64,000 nt of DNA from Bacilli bacterium (GTDB taxonomy: Bacteria > Bacillota_I > Bacilli_A > RFN20 > CAG-826), in NCBI GenBank assembly GCA_017468925.1, contig JAFUHI010000003.1:1-64000 (forward strand). The letters are read 5' to 3'. A program made the translations under genes and the position numbers. Numbering within the stretch: position 1 is the first letter of the stretch; each line of letters begins with the position of its first letter. The notes beneath the pieces are model-generated. The model ran no database searches and was not told where the DNA came from. It saw nothing but the letters and a program-made list of their open reading frames with translations. Positions 16,789 to 23,840 of this stretch are shown in pieces.

Positions 16789-17577
16789 TTATATCAACAA
16801 ATCAGGTAAAGATTTGATTGATTCTATTGTGTATGTCGGCTTGGCTTCGTAAGCGTCAACATCTTCTTGGGTTGATTCCCCAGATAAAACGCAAACGGTA
16901 TCAACTTTAGCATTCACCCCGACTAAAACATCCGTGTAAAGCCTATCTCCTACTACCAAAACCTCTTCTTTATTAACTTTAAAAACTTTAGCAAGATAGT
17001 CAACTATCTCTGCGTTTGGCTTGCCTAACACCAAGGCCTTCTTGCCAGTGCATAGCCTTATCCATTCGCACATCCCTCCGCAATCGGGGATGAATAATTT
17101 ATCCTCTATTGGGCAACGATAATCGCCATTTGTGGCGATAAAAGGGATATCTCTTGTCTCTAAAAACAAGCAGGCATCCATCAACTCTTTATACACTAAT
17201 TCAGTTGAAAACCCCGCAATAACCGCGTCGATTTTAATATCTTTAGAATATTCATCGATTAAATTGAAGTGTTTTGAGAATTTGTTTTTTAATGATTTAT
17301 TGCCAATCACAAAAATATCTTTCGCCCCTTTTTCTAGCAAATAAGAAATGGTTACTTCGCTTGAGGAATAGAAATTCTTTTCAAGGTCGCATTCGATCCC
17401 GAACGCTTTCATTTTGGAGTAATAGAATTCCAAATCATGAGATGAGTTGTTTGTGAAAAATACGTAATCGATATTGTTCTTTTTGAGGAAAGAAAATGTT
17501 TCTTTCGCGCCATCTATCAAATCATTCCCTAGATAGATGGTCCCATCCATATCAAAGATGATCAACTTTTTATTCAT
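16789..17577 (-). CDS. HAD-IIA family phosphatase (NagD-like)
   Basis: From the ATG at 17577 the protein has 262 residues. DMDGT at residues 9-13 gives the nucleophile D9 and acid/base D11. TNNSSHD supplies motif II, a conserved Lys region (GKPNAE) motif III, and VGDRLYTDV the metal-binding motif IV. This matches the NagD/p-nitrophenyl phosphatase subfamily, which removes phosphate from nucleotides, sugar phosphates or pyridoxal phosphate. A slightly longer frame begins six codons upstream, but the ATG at 17577 sits 8 bases after TACAAT and starts at the conserved strand, so it is preferred. The MFS gene follows in the same direction. Confidence 0.87.
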   Translation of the reverse strand: MNKKLIIFDMDGTIYLGNDLIDGAKETFSFLKKNNIDYVFFTNNSSHDLEFYYSKMKAFGIECDLEKNFYSSSEVTISYLLEKGAKDIFVIGNKSLKNKFSKHFNLIDEYSKDIKIDAVIAGFSTELVYKELMDACLFLETRDIPFIATNGDYRCPIEDKLFIPDCGGMCEWIRLCTGKKALVLGKPNAEIVDYLAKVFKVNKEEVLVVGDRLYTDVLVGVNAKVDTVCVLSGESTQEDVDAYEAKPTYTIESIKSLPDLLI

Positions 17578-17585
17578 GTGAGTAA

Positions 17586-17591
17586 ATTGTA
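17586..17591 (-). promoter_or_regulatory. -10 box (TACAAT, TG-extended) of a probable leaderless promoter, HAD gene
   Basis: TGATACAAT on the minus strand is an extended -10. It is followed by exactly 8 bases and the ATG at 17577, with no Shine-Dalgarno between. Confidence 0.55.
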
Positions 17592-17619
17592 TCACTTTAT
17601 TTAAGAATAATTTAATAAA

Positions 17620-19110
17620 TTATGCCGACTGGGTTTCTTCTTTGGGTGTCACGATTTTGTTTTGGCCATTATTATGGAGATAGATAAAAAACAAAACCAA
17701 GGACAAAACGAAACAAGCCATATCGGCAATCGGTGTGGCCCAGATGATAAGTTCAGGTCCATACACATTATTAGATGATATGGATATAGCGTAGAAAATA
17801 TACATCATAGGTATGTCGAGTATGCCTTTTCTTAATAACGCAAGAAGCAGACTTCTCCAGGCTTTCCCCACCGCTTGGAAGAAAGATATTACAGTGTACG
17901 CTATCGCAGAGAATGGGGCACCAATACAAAGTATTCCTAAGAATTCAGCCGCTCGAGAAATAGCCTCTTGTTCATGGACGAATATTTGCGATAAAGGTCT
18001 AGCGAATATCAAGGAAACCGCCATACACAATAAAGCCACCGCCAAGGAAATGCTGCCGCTGGTGTATACAATCTGTTTCATTCTATTGCGGTTACCGCTT
18101 GATTTATTGTAACCGATAAGAGGCAAGACTCCTTGACTCATACCACGCACAACGCTATGTGCGAACATATTTATCTTCTTTGCGACCCCTACACCCGCCA
18201 AAGCCGCCGCGGAAGAAGCCAAAGTCTCTTCGCTCACTTCCCTGGCTATAATGACCGTCCCTACTAGATTATCCAAAATCATATATGAAATGTTTTCACA
18301 TAATGTCATCAAACAAGCCGGAAGTCCTATTTGCATTACTTCAAGCGGTATCCCTTCGCTAAATGCTTTTTTGGAGAACTTAAGTGAAATGACTGAGGTT
18401 TTGCGGGAATAATAGAACAAAACCAAATAATAGATAAGGGCGATTGTATTAGATACACCGGTCGCCAAAGCTGCTGCAATCGCCGCATCTTCAATTTTGA
18501 AAAGAACAAACATGAATAAAGGATCTAAAGCGCAATTCAGCAGCCCTCCTATTACAATCCCAATCGATGCGTGAAGGGATTTGCCCTGCGCTCTCATAAG
18601 ATGCGAGAACAAGGTATTCAAGGCGGTAGGAACCCCAAAAACAACAACGCAATAAATGATGTATTGTTTGGCGAATTCCGCGGTCGCCGGGGCATTGCCA
18701 GATAGGAATGAGGCTAATGGTCCACTAATTAGCAAAACTAGCAGGCAATAAAATAACGTTGTGAACAAACAAGCCCAGAAAGCAAATCTTGAGGAATTCT
18801 TCGCCCTCCAGGGATTGTTTTTTCCTAAACTTCTAGAGATAACGCTTGCGGCCCCTATTCCAAATAGATTGCTTATCGCGGTCAATATCATATAAACGGG
18901 CATGCATATAGTCACGCCTGCGACCAATTCGCTAGATAAAGCAGGATCGATTAATCTAGAAGCTTGGCCGATAAAGAAAGTATCGGTCATGTTGTAGATT
19001 ACCAAAATAAGCTGACCAATAATTGAAGGGATGGCCAAGGAGAAAATCGCCTTCAATACTGGCTTATTCTCGAATAGGTCTTTCTTTTTCGCATCCAAAT
19101 TATTCGTCAT
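17620..19110 (-). CDS. MATE family multidrug/organic cation exporter
   Basis: This 496-residue protein has about twelve membrane segments in two homologous halves. The N-terminal half starts AIFSLAIPSIIGQLILVIYN with the MATE-type DTFFIGQ loop. The second half repeats the pattern near residue 255 (MQIGLPACLMTLCENISYMI). Family members expel drugs or metabolites in exchange for Na+ or H+. The ATG at 19110 is preceded by AAAAGG. A seven-codon reading frame (19127 to 19107) ends in TGA overlapping this ATG as ATGA, which could couple initiation. Substrate unknown. Confidence 0.88.
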   Translation of the reverse strand: MTNNLDAKKKDLFENKPVLKAIFSLAIPSIIGQLILVIYNMTDTFFIGQASRLIDPALSSELVAGVTICMPVYMILTAISNLFGIGAASVISRSLGKNNPWRAKNSSRFAFWACLFTTLFYCLLVLLISGPLASFLSGNAPATAEFAKQYIIYCVVVFGVPTALNTLFSHLMRAQGKSLHASIGIVIGGLLNCALDPLFMFVLFKIEDAAIAAALATGVSNTIALIYYLVLFYYSRKTSVISLKFSKKAFSEGIPLEVMQIGLPACLMTLCENISYMILDNLVGTVIIAREVSEETLASSAAALAGVGVAKKINMFAHSVVRGMSQGVLPLIGYNKSSGNRNRMKQIVYTSGSISLAVALLCMAVSLIFARPLSQIFVHEQEAISRAAEFLGILCIGAPFSAIAYTVISFFQAVGKAWRSLLLALLRKGILDIPMMYIFYAISISSNNVYGPELIIWATPIADMACFVLSLVLFFIYLHNNGQNKIVTPKEETQSA

Positions 19111-19239
19111 TTCCTTTTGCCTTCCATGGTGTTTTATATCCTAAAATCAAACAATATATGTTTAATAGAATGCGATTATTATGGCTATGGAAATTATGTA
19201 TTAAAAATAAATAAAACTTTTATATACATAAATTTTTAT

Positions 19240-19245
19240 TATAAT
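19240..19245 (+). promoter_or_regulatory. -10 box (TATAAT) of a probable leaderless promoter, LysR gene
   Basis: A perfect TATAAT is followed by 8 bases (TATTCATT) and the ATG at 19254. The leader contains no purine-rich ribosome binding site. Confidence 0.6.
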
Positions 19246-19253
19246 TATTCATT

Positions 19254-20147
19254 ATGGATACAAAGCTACTTTCTTTTTTGACAGTCATTGAGACAAAGAG
19301 TTATACCCTGGCGGCAAAGAAACTCAATTTAACCCAGCCTGCAATCAGCCAGCACATCAAACAATTAGAAGATGAATATCAGATCAAGCTTTTCAATCGC
19401 AACGGAAATGAATTAATGCTCACAAGTGCTGGAGAGATACTACAAAAATACGCGAAAAGGATAGAGGCTTTATATAATGACCTTAATAGAAAAATAAATG
19501 ATAATCGCAACGGAAATACCAATCTTATCATTGGAATAACCCATACATCAGAATCTGGAATAGCCCCAGAAATCTTGGCGGATTACACCATTGGAAAGAA
19601 AGGTACACATATAAAAATAATTTCTGATAGCATAAAAAATCTTTATGATAAATTAGGCAATTTCGAAATCGATATGGCAATAATAGAAGGAAAGGTCGGA
19701 GGCAATAAATTCTCCAGCGTTCTTCTTGATACCGATTCTTTGGTCGCTATCATTTCCAACGCCAATCCGCTATCAAAAAAGAAAATAATATCGATTGACG
19801 ATCTTAAAAAGGAGAAACTGATTCTTAGGGATGCCGATAGCGGCACCACCTCTTTATTCCGCCTTGGATTAAATAAACTTGATTTGGATCTAGATGATTT
19901 CAACGTGATTCTACAAATCAATAGTGTCGCCACCATAAAAGACTTAGTAAGGAAAGATCTAGGCATATCTATTTTGCCTCGCAGCGTCGTTCTAGAGGAA
20001 ATCAAAAACAAATCTCTCATCTCTTTGCCTCTTGAAAACATGAATCTAGTTAGAGAGACAAGCTTAGTTTATATAAACGGAAATGTCGAAAGAGAGATAT
20101 TAGAGGATATCGCCTCCATTTACCGCAACAAAGTGAGCTCTATTTAA
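19254..20147 (+). CDS. LysR family transcriptional regulator
   Basis: The 297-residue protein has the classic N-terminal winged helix-turn-helix (residues about 1-60: SYTLAAKKLNLTQPAISQHIKQLE). A substrate-binding domain follows (about 90-295). Length and layout are typical. Its ligand is unknown. LysR genes often control the divergent neighbour; here that is the MATE exporter, whose start lies 143 bases away. The divergent gap between them contains both -10 boxes. The mRNA is probably leaderless. Confidence 0.88.
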   Translation: MDTKLLSFLTVIETKSYTLAAKKLNLTQPAISQHIKQLEDEYQIKLFNRNGNELMLTSAGEILQKYAKRIEALYNDLNRKINDNRNGNTNLIIGITHTSESGIAPEILADYTIGKKGTHIKIISDSIKNLYDKLGNFEIDMAIIEGKVGGNKFSSVLLDTDSLVAIISNANPLSKKKIISIDDLKKEKLILRDADSGTTSLFRLGLNKLDLDLDDFNVILQINSVATIKDLVRKDLGISILPRSVVLEEIKNKSLISLPLENMNLVRETSLVYINGNVEREILEDIASIYRNKVSSI

Positions 20148-20149
20148 AA

Positions 20150-20170
20150 ACGCCCGCATCTAGCAGGCGT
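20150..20170. terminator. Bidirectional terminator after LysR gene
   Basis: ACGCCCGC pairs with GCAGGCGT (one C-A mismatch) and is flanked by AAAAA before and TCTAATTTATTT after. It separates the convergent LysR and zinc-ribbon genes. Confidence 0.75.
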
Positions 20171-20175
20171 CTAAT

Positions 20176-21459
20176 TTATTTGGAATTGGATCTTCTTGTT
20201 TTGCTAACAGTCTTATACAGGTAAATCGATTTCCTTTTGGTTATCTCGAAGCTTCCTTCTCTAACATATTGGCTGGCGCCTTTCTGGAAGGCAACGTTCT
20301 TATTGGCTTTCCTCATGATTAGAAGAATGATGGTAGACACTAGCGCTCCTACCACTCCACCGACGATAAGGCCTTCGATAAGATATTCGACCGCTGCCCC
20401 GATTCCTGTTATCGCTCCCATCACCAAAGCGAAGAACAAAAGCCAGAACAAAGTGAATTTTAATGGGGAAACAGGGAGATTTCCGGCCATTTTTCCACTT
20501 TGACCATTGACTGCGAACCTATAGTTCTTATCTTTCCATTTGGTGTTCATGATCCAGACTGGATATAAAGCGTATTGGGCTTTGGTATCAAAAAGCTGGA
20601 TATTAGAATCGCTGACGGTCACGTTGCTATAGCCGCTTATATCGTTTCTGAAAGCTTGGATGGTGCCTTCTCTGCATCTTTGGGTGGCTCTATTGAATGT
20701 CTCATCTTTGGAAACATCATACCTATCGGCGGCGTATCCCGCCAAATAAGCGACGTTGAATTCGGTCGATTCGCCAAAATCAAATGGCTCAATCGATTCC
20801 ATGAGCTTATCTTCCATCTTCTTTGAGCCATCAACCGGGACATGGTCGAAAGCGATATGGCCTTCTCTTATGATTGAATAATATTTCGTCTCTTTGTAGT
20901 TATAATTGCTATCACTATAACTGCGAACCACCTCGCCTTTGAATCTGACTTTGCCATCGACATCCGCATCAAATAACCAGAAAGGGACGTAAAGAGGCTT
21001 TATTTCCTCAATGACGTTATCTTTGGAGAATGAGGAAGGAAGCAAGACTTTCTTTTTCAAGAATTTCTTCATGCTTTCCATAACCGCGTCTTTGTCCTTT
21101 TTGAAAGGGATGACGCGATTAGGTTTTAAGTCTCCTGATAATTCCTTGGTCACCAAAAGGTTGTTGCCGCAATAGGGGCAGGAAGTCGATGAGGTCGTCT
21201 CTTCTACGATTATTTCGCCGCCACATGAATCGCATGAATAGATTTTCATCCCTTTCATCTCTTCATTTGTGTAGGCTTCTACCCTTGATTCATCCCATGA
21301 AGTATCTTCGACTTTATCGGATGCTAAATCGTCGGTGTATTCTTTTAAGTCAGACGCCGCAAATTGCGAATCGCAATAAGGGCAGACGATATTTTGGCTT
21401 TTGCTATCGAATTGGAGAGTGCCTCCACAGCAAGGGCATTTGAATTCTAAATTAGCCAT
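20176..21459 (-). CDS. YdjG-like zinc-ribbon membrane protein
   Basis: The 427-residue protein has two N-terminal zinc ribbons (residues about 6-32: CPCCGGTLQ ... CPYCDSQ; and about 75-105: CDSCGGEII ... CPYCGNNL). A long soluble region follows, then two membrane segments near 340-400. It resembles YdjG-type proteins that sit beside SPFH proteins in Bacillus ydj operons, of poorly defined function in envelope stress. It follows the SPFH gene by 10 bases and has a GGAGG site, so the two are one operon. A second SPFH/zinc-ribbon operon lies at 30.6-33.5 kb. Confidence 0.78.
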   Translation of the reverse strand: MANLEFKCPCCGGTLQFDSKSQNIVCPYCDSQFAASDLKEYTDDLASDKVEDTSWDESRVEAYTNEEMKGMKIYSCDSCGGEIIVEETTSSTSCPYCGNNLLVTKELSGDLKPNRVIPFKKDKDAVMESMKKFLKKKVLLPSSFSKDNVIEEIKPLYVPFWLFDADVDGKVRFKGEVVRSYSDSNYNYKETKYYSIIREGHIAFDHVPVDGSKKMEDKLMESIEPFDFGESTEFNVAYLAGYAADRYDVSKDETFNRATQRCREGTIQAFRNDISGYSNVTVSDSNIQLFDTKAQYALYPVWIMNTKWKDKNYRFAVNGQSGKMAGNLPVSPLKFTLFWLLFFALVMGAITGIGAAVEYLIEGLIVGGVVGALVSTIILLIMRKANKNVAFQKGASQYVREGSFEITKRKSIYLYKTVSKTRRSNSK

Positions 21460-21469
21460 GATGCCTCCG

Positions 21470-22870
21470 TTATTTTATTTTGTCTTCTTCGCCAAATAAT
21501 TTTCCGCATTCGGGGCAGAATTTTGGTGGATTGGAAGGATCGGCAGGCTCAAATCCGCATTTGCTGCATTTGAATTTTGCTTTTTCTTCCGGTTTCTTCT
21601 CCCCGCACTCCGGGCAGAATTTGCCTTTGGCCATCGTTCCGCACTTTGGGCACTTCCATCCTTCATCGCCCTCTGGTTTCTTGGTGCCGCATTCTGGACA
21701 GAATTTTCCAGTCGCATGGGCTCCGCATTTCGGACATTTCCACCCTTCATTAGCCTCAGGTTTCTTTTCTCCGCACTCTGGGCAGAACTTACCAGTGGCG
21801 TGGGCGCCACATTTTGGGCAAGTCCATCCGCCTTGAACGGCTTTTTCTTGCTGCTGCTTCTCTCCCATCTGATAGAAGCCTTGGGCATTCATCCCTCCAG
21901 CATTAGCCGCCATATTCAAGCCATAGAAACCCATAGCCGCCCCATTAGCGTTGCTTGCGGCGTTTTTCATCGCTTCGGCTTGAGCTTCTACGAGCGTTGC
22001 GCCCGCCATTGAAGCGTTTTTAGCGTACACATTCTTTCTTTGAAGCTCTTTGATTAATTCCTCGTCTTCTTTTGGAAGAGTGACTGAACCTAAGGCGATG
22101 GAGATGACTTCAATTCCACGTAATGAGCCCCATTTCTCATCTAGAGCAGCATTCATCGCATTTTCTAGATCGGTTAAATGAGTCATTATTTGATTTGGCC
22201 TTAGTTGCAATTCGGATAATCTTCCGAAAGCTGGTTGCAACGCGGCGATGAATTCGGTTTTTAATTGCCCATCGATATCGCTTCTACGATATTTATCGCT
22301 TACGTTTCCGCAGACATTTTGATAGAAAAGAATCGGGTTGGTTATCTTATATGAATAAGCACCGTTGCAACGTACGGAGACATCGATATCGATGCCGACA
22401 TTGTTATCAACTATTCTAAAAGGCACGGGATTAGGGGTTCCGAATTTGTTATCGATGAGTTCTTTGGTGTTGAAATAATAGACCCTTTGGTCGCTTCCTG
22501 TATCACCGCCGAAAGTAAATCTTCTGCCGATTGTCTTGAATAAGCCAACCACTCTTTCGCCGAATGTTCCGGAGAAGATGGATGATTCGGTCTTCGAATC
22601 GAATGTATAAGCACCTGGTTCTGCCGCGAATTCAACAACCTTTCCTTGATCGACGATGATCATGCATTGTCCATCCGCGACCACGACGATTGAACCATCG
22701 GAAATGATATTATCGCTTCCTTTGGTGTTTGATGATCTTTTGGCGTTGACTCTCTTTTGTCCTTTGCTCACCAAAACATCAACCGGCAAAGCCTCGCAAT
22801 AGAAGTATTCTTTCCATTGATCGGCTAAAGTAGAATTAACAGCACCTGCAAACGCTTTGATTAAACCCAT
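21470..22870 (-). CDS. YdjI-like SPFH protein with four C-terminal zinc ribbons
   Basis: This 466-residue protein has an SPFH/virion-core-like domain over residues about 25-285. An Ala/Gly-rich stretch follows (about 295-335), then four tandem zinc ribbons (about 345-460). The first three are near copies of WKCPKCGAHATGKFCPECG separated by KKPE-type linkers. SPFH proteins form oligomeric membrane-associated scaffolds. The ribbons suggest docking to a partner such as the downstream zinc-ribbon membrane protein. AAGGAGG precedes the ATG. It is the first gene of a two-gene operon. The repeated ribbons look like recent internal duplications. Confidence 0.82.
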   Translation of the reverse strand: MGLIKAFAGAVNSTLADQWKEYFYCEALPVDVLVSKGQKRVNAKRSSNTKGSDNIISDGSIVVVADGQCMIIVDQGKVVEFAAEPGAYTFDSKTESSIFSGTFGERVVGLFKTIGRRFTFGGDTGSDQRVYYFNTKELIDNKFGTPNPVPFRIVDNNVGIDIDVSVRCNGAYSYKITNPILFYQNVCGNVSDKYRRSDIDGQLKTEFIAALQPAFGRLSELQLRPNQIMTHLTDLENAMNAALDEKWGSLRGIEVISIALGSVTLPKEDEELIKELQRKNVYAKNASMAGATLVEAQAEAMKNAASNANGAAMGFYGLNMAANAGGMNAQGFYQMGEKQQQEKAVQGGWTCPKCGAHATGKFCPECGEKKPEANEGWKCPKCGAHATGKFCPECGTKKPEGDEGWKCPKCGTMAKGKFCPECGEKKPEEKAKFKCSKCGFEPADPSNPPKFCPECGKLFGEEDKIK

Positions 22871-22924
22871 AATAGGCCTCCTTAAAATATTTATTTTACT
22901 ATAATACTTATACTTGTATTTTTC

Positions 22925-23088
22925 AATGTGTGCCGTCTTGGTGTTGTCTTTCTAAGAAACTAAAACTCTTCCTTCTTAGATTTGATGCGATAATCAACAG
23001 AAATAACGGCACCCAAATTTAAACACTTAGAGTAATAAAAACTAATCACGAACCTCATGTGCATTTTTTGCGCATGAGCTTTCTTTGT
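22925..23088 (-). pseudogene. Remnant of a RhuM family (virulence/phage-type) protein
   Basis: Read on the minus strand, IDKESSCAKNAHEV (about 23088-23050) matches the conserved DEKSxCAKxAH segment of RhuM proteins. After a frame break, NLGAVISVDYRIKSKKEEF (about 23030-22960) matches the later ISVGYRVKS segment. Stops and frame changes break both, and no start is present. The 378 bases from 22871 to 23248 otherwise hold only a hairpin at 23172-23192. RhuM genes usually sit in restriction or phage-derived islands, so this marks an old accessory insertion near the tRNA pair. Confidence 0.6.
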
Positions 23089-23171
23089 CTATCTATTTTT
23101 AAACACGCCACAATCTTTCTTTGAGATCTTTGATTTCGTCTATTAATAGACAATTAAATGACCATGGCATT

Positions 23172-23192
23172 TTTGCCAATGCCGTTGGCAAA
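23172..23192. other. Perfect hairpin downstream of the small DUF4177-like gene
   Basis: TTTGCCAA / TTGGCAAA form an 8-bp stem with a 5-base loop, 57 bases after the stop of the gene at 23249-23410. It lacks a T tract on the minus strand, so a terminator role is uncertain. Confidence 0.4.
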
Positions 23193-23248
23193 TTTGATAA
23201 ATCAAAATAAGTCGCCGAAGAACTCGCCAAATAATGAAAAGTCTGCAT

Positions 23249-23410
23249 TCAGTCGCCTTGCTTCTTTTCTCTTTCCAAAGTAATAACAAGGCCCATTCCC
23301 ATAGCGACATTGGGGCTCACCGCCACGACTCTCCAGCCTCGCTTGGCTAGTTCATTCATCTCTACATCGGCGGAATTAACGCTAGATTTAATTACTTTAT
23401 ATTCGTACAT
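23249..23410 (-). CDS. DUF4177-like small protein
   Basis: This 53-residue gene starts at an ATG preceded by GGAGGAGATTTAT, a strong ribosome binding site, and ends with TGA. The sequence begins MYEYKVIKSS, has the core ELAKRGWRVVAVSP and ends in a strand (GLVITLERE). This is the pattern of DUF4177-type small alpha/beta proteins, whose function is unknown. It stands alone between the RhuM remnant and the tRNA pair. Confidence 0.75.
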   Translation of the reverse strand: MYEYKVIKSSVNSADVEMNELAKRGWRVVAVSPNVAMGMGLVITLEREKKQGD

Positions 23411-23555
23411 ATAAATCTCCTCCATATTCTTTTATATATCTTGCATCAGCAAATATTGAAAAATCATCATAGGTAGCATTTAAGATGAAGTAATAGCATT
23501 TTAAAATTCCATAATTTATACAATAAATATTATAAAAACCTTTAAAATAAAAAAA

Positions 23556-23581
23556 AGGACTGACACTTTTGTATCAGTCCT
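23556..23581 (-). terminator. Terminator of the tRNA-Ile/tRNA-Ser transcript
   Basis: AGGACTGA / TCAGTCCT form an 8-bp stem followed on the minus strand by a run of T (TTTTTTTTATTTT). Confidence 0.9.
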
Positions 23582-23593
23582 CAGCATTCAAAT

Positions 23594-23684
23594 TGGCGGA
23601 GGCATAGAGATTCGAACTCTAGCGGGACTTGCATCCCCTATCGGTTTTCAAGACCAACCCCTTCAGCCACTTGGGTATGCCTCC
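23594..23684 (-). tRNA. tRNA-Ser (TGA)
   Basis: This is a 91-base class II tRNA with acceptor GGAGGCA / TGCCTCC, G73, encoded CCA, anticodon loop CTTGAAA and the long variable arm typical of serine tRNAs. It is cotranscribed with the tRNA-Ile 4 bases upstream. Confidence 0.95.
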
Positions 23685-23688
23685 GTTT

Positions 23689-23763
23689 TGGTGGAACATC
23701 AGGGACTCGAACCCCGATAACACGATTATAAGTCGTGCACTCTAACCTTTGAGTTAATGTTCC
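23689..23763 (-). tRNA. tRNA-Ile (TAT)
   Basis: Acceptor GGAACAT / ATGTTCC, T arm CGGGG / CCCTG, A73 and encoded CCA fold well. The anticodon stem CACGA / TCGTG encloses CTTATAA, so the anticodon is TAT, reading ATA directly. Most bacteria instead read ATA with a lysidine-modified CAT tRNA. The D stem is ACTC / GAGT. A 16-bp palindrome (CGCGAAATATTTCGCG, 23767-23782) lies just before the 5' end. Confidence 0.9.
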
Positions 23764-23840
23764 ATCCGCGAAATATTTCGCGTGGCTTATCATACCACTA
23801 AATTAATTAAATACGCATATATTTTTGCAAATAATCGTCA

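Noticed and set aside
21475-21888. Open frame in another phase of the SPFH zinc-ribbon region
   Set aside because: It is a shadow of the repeated zinc-ribbon codons and is rich in Ala/Arg/Asn without a domain.
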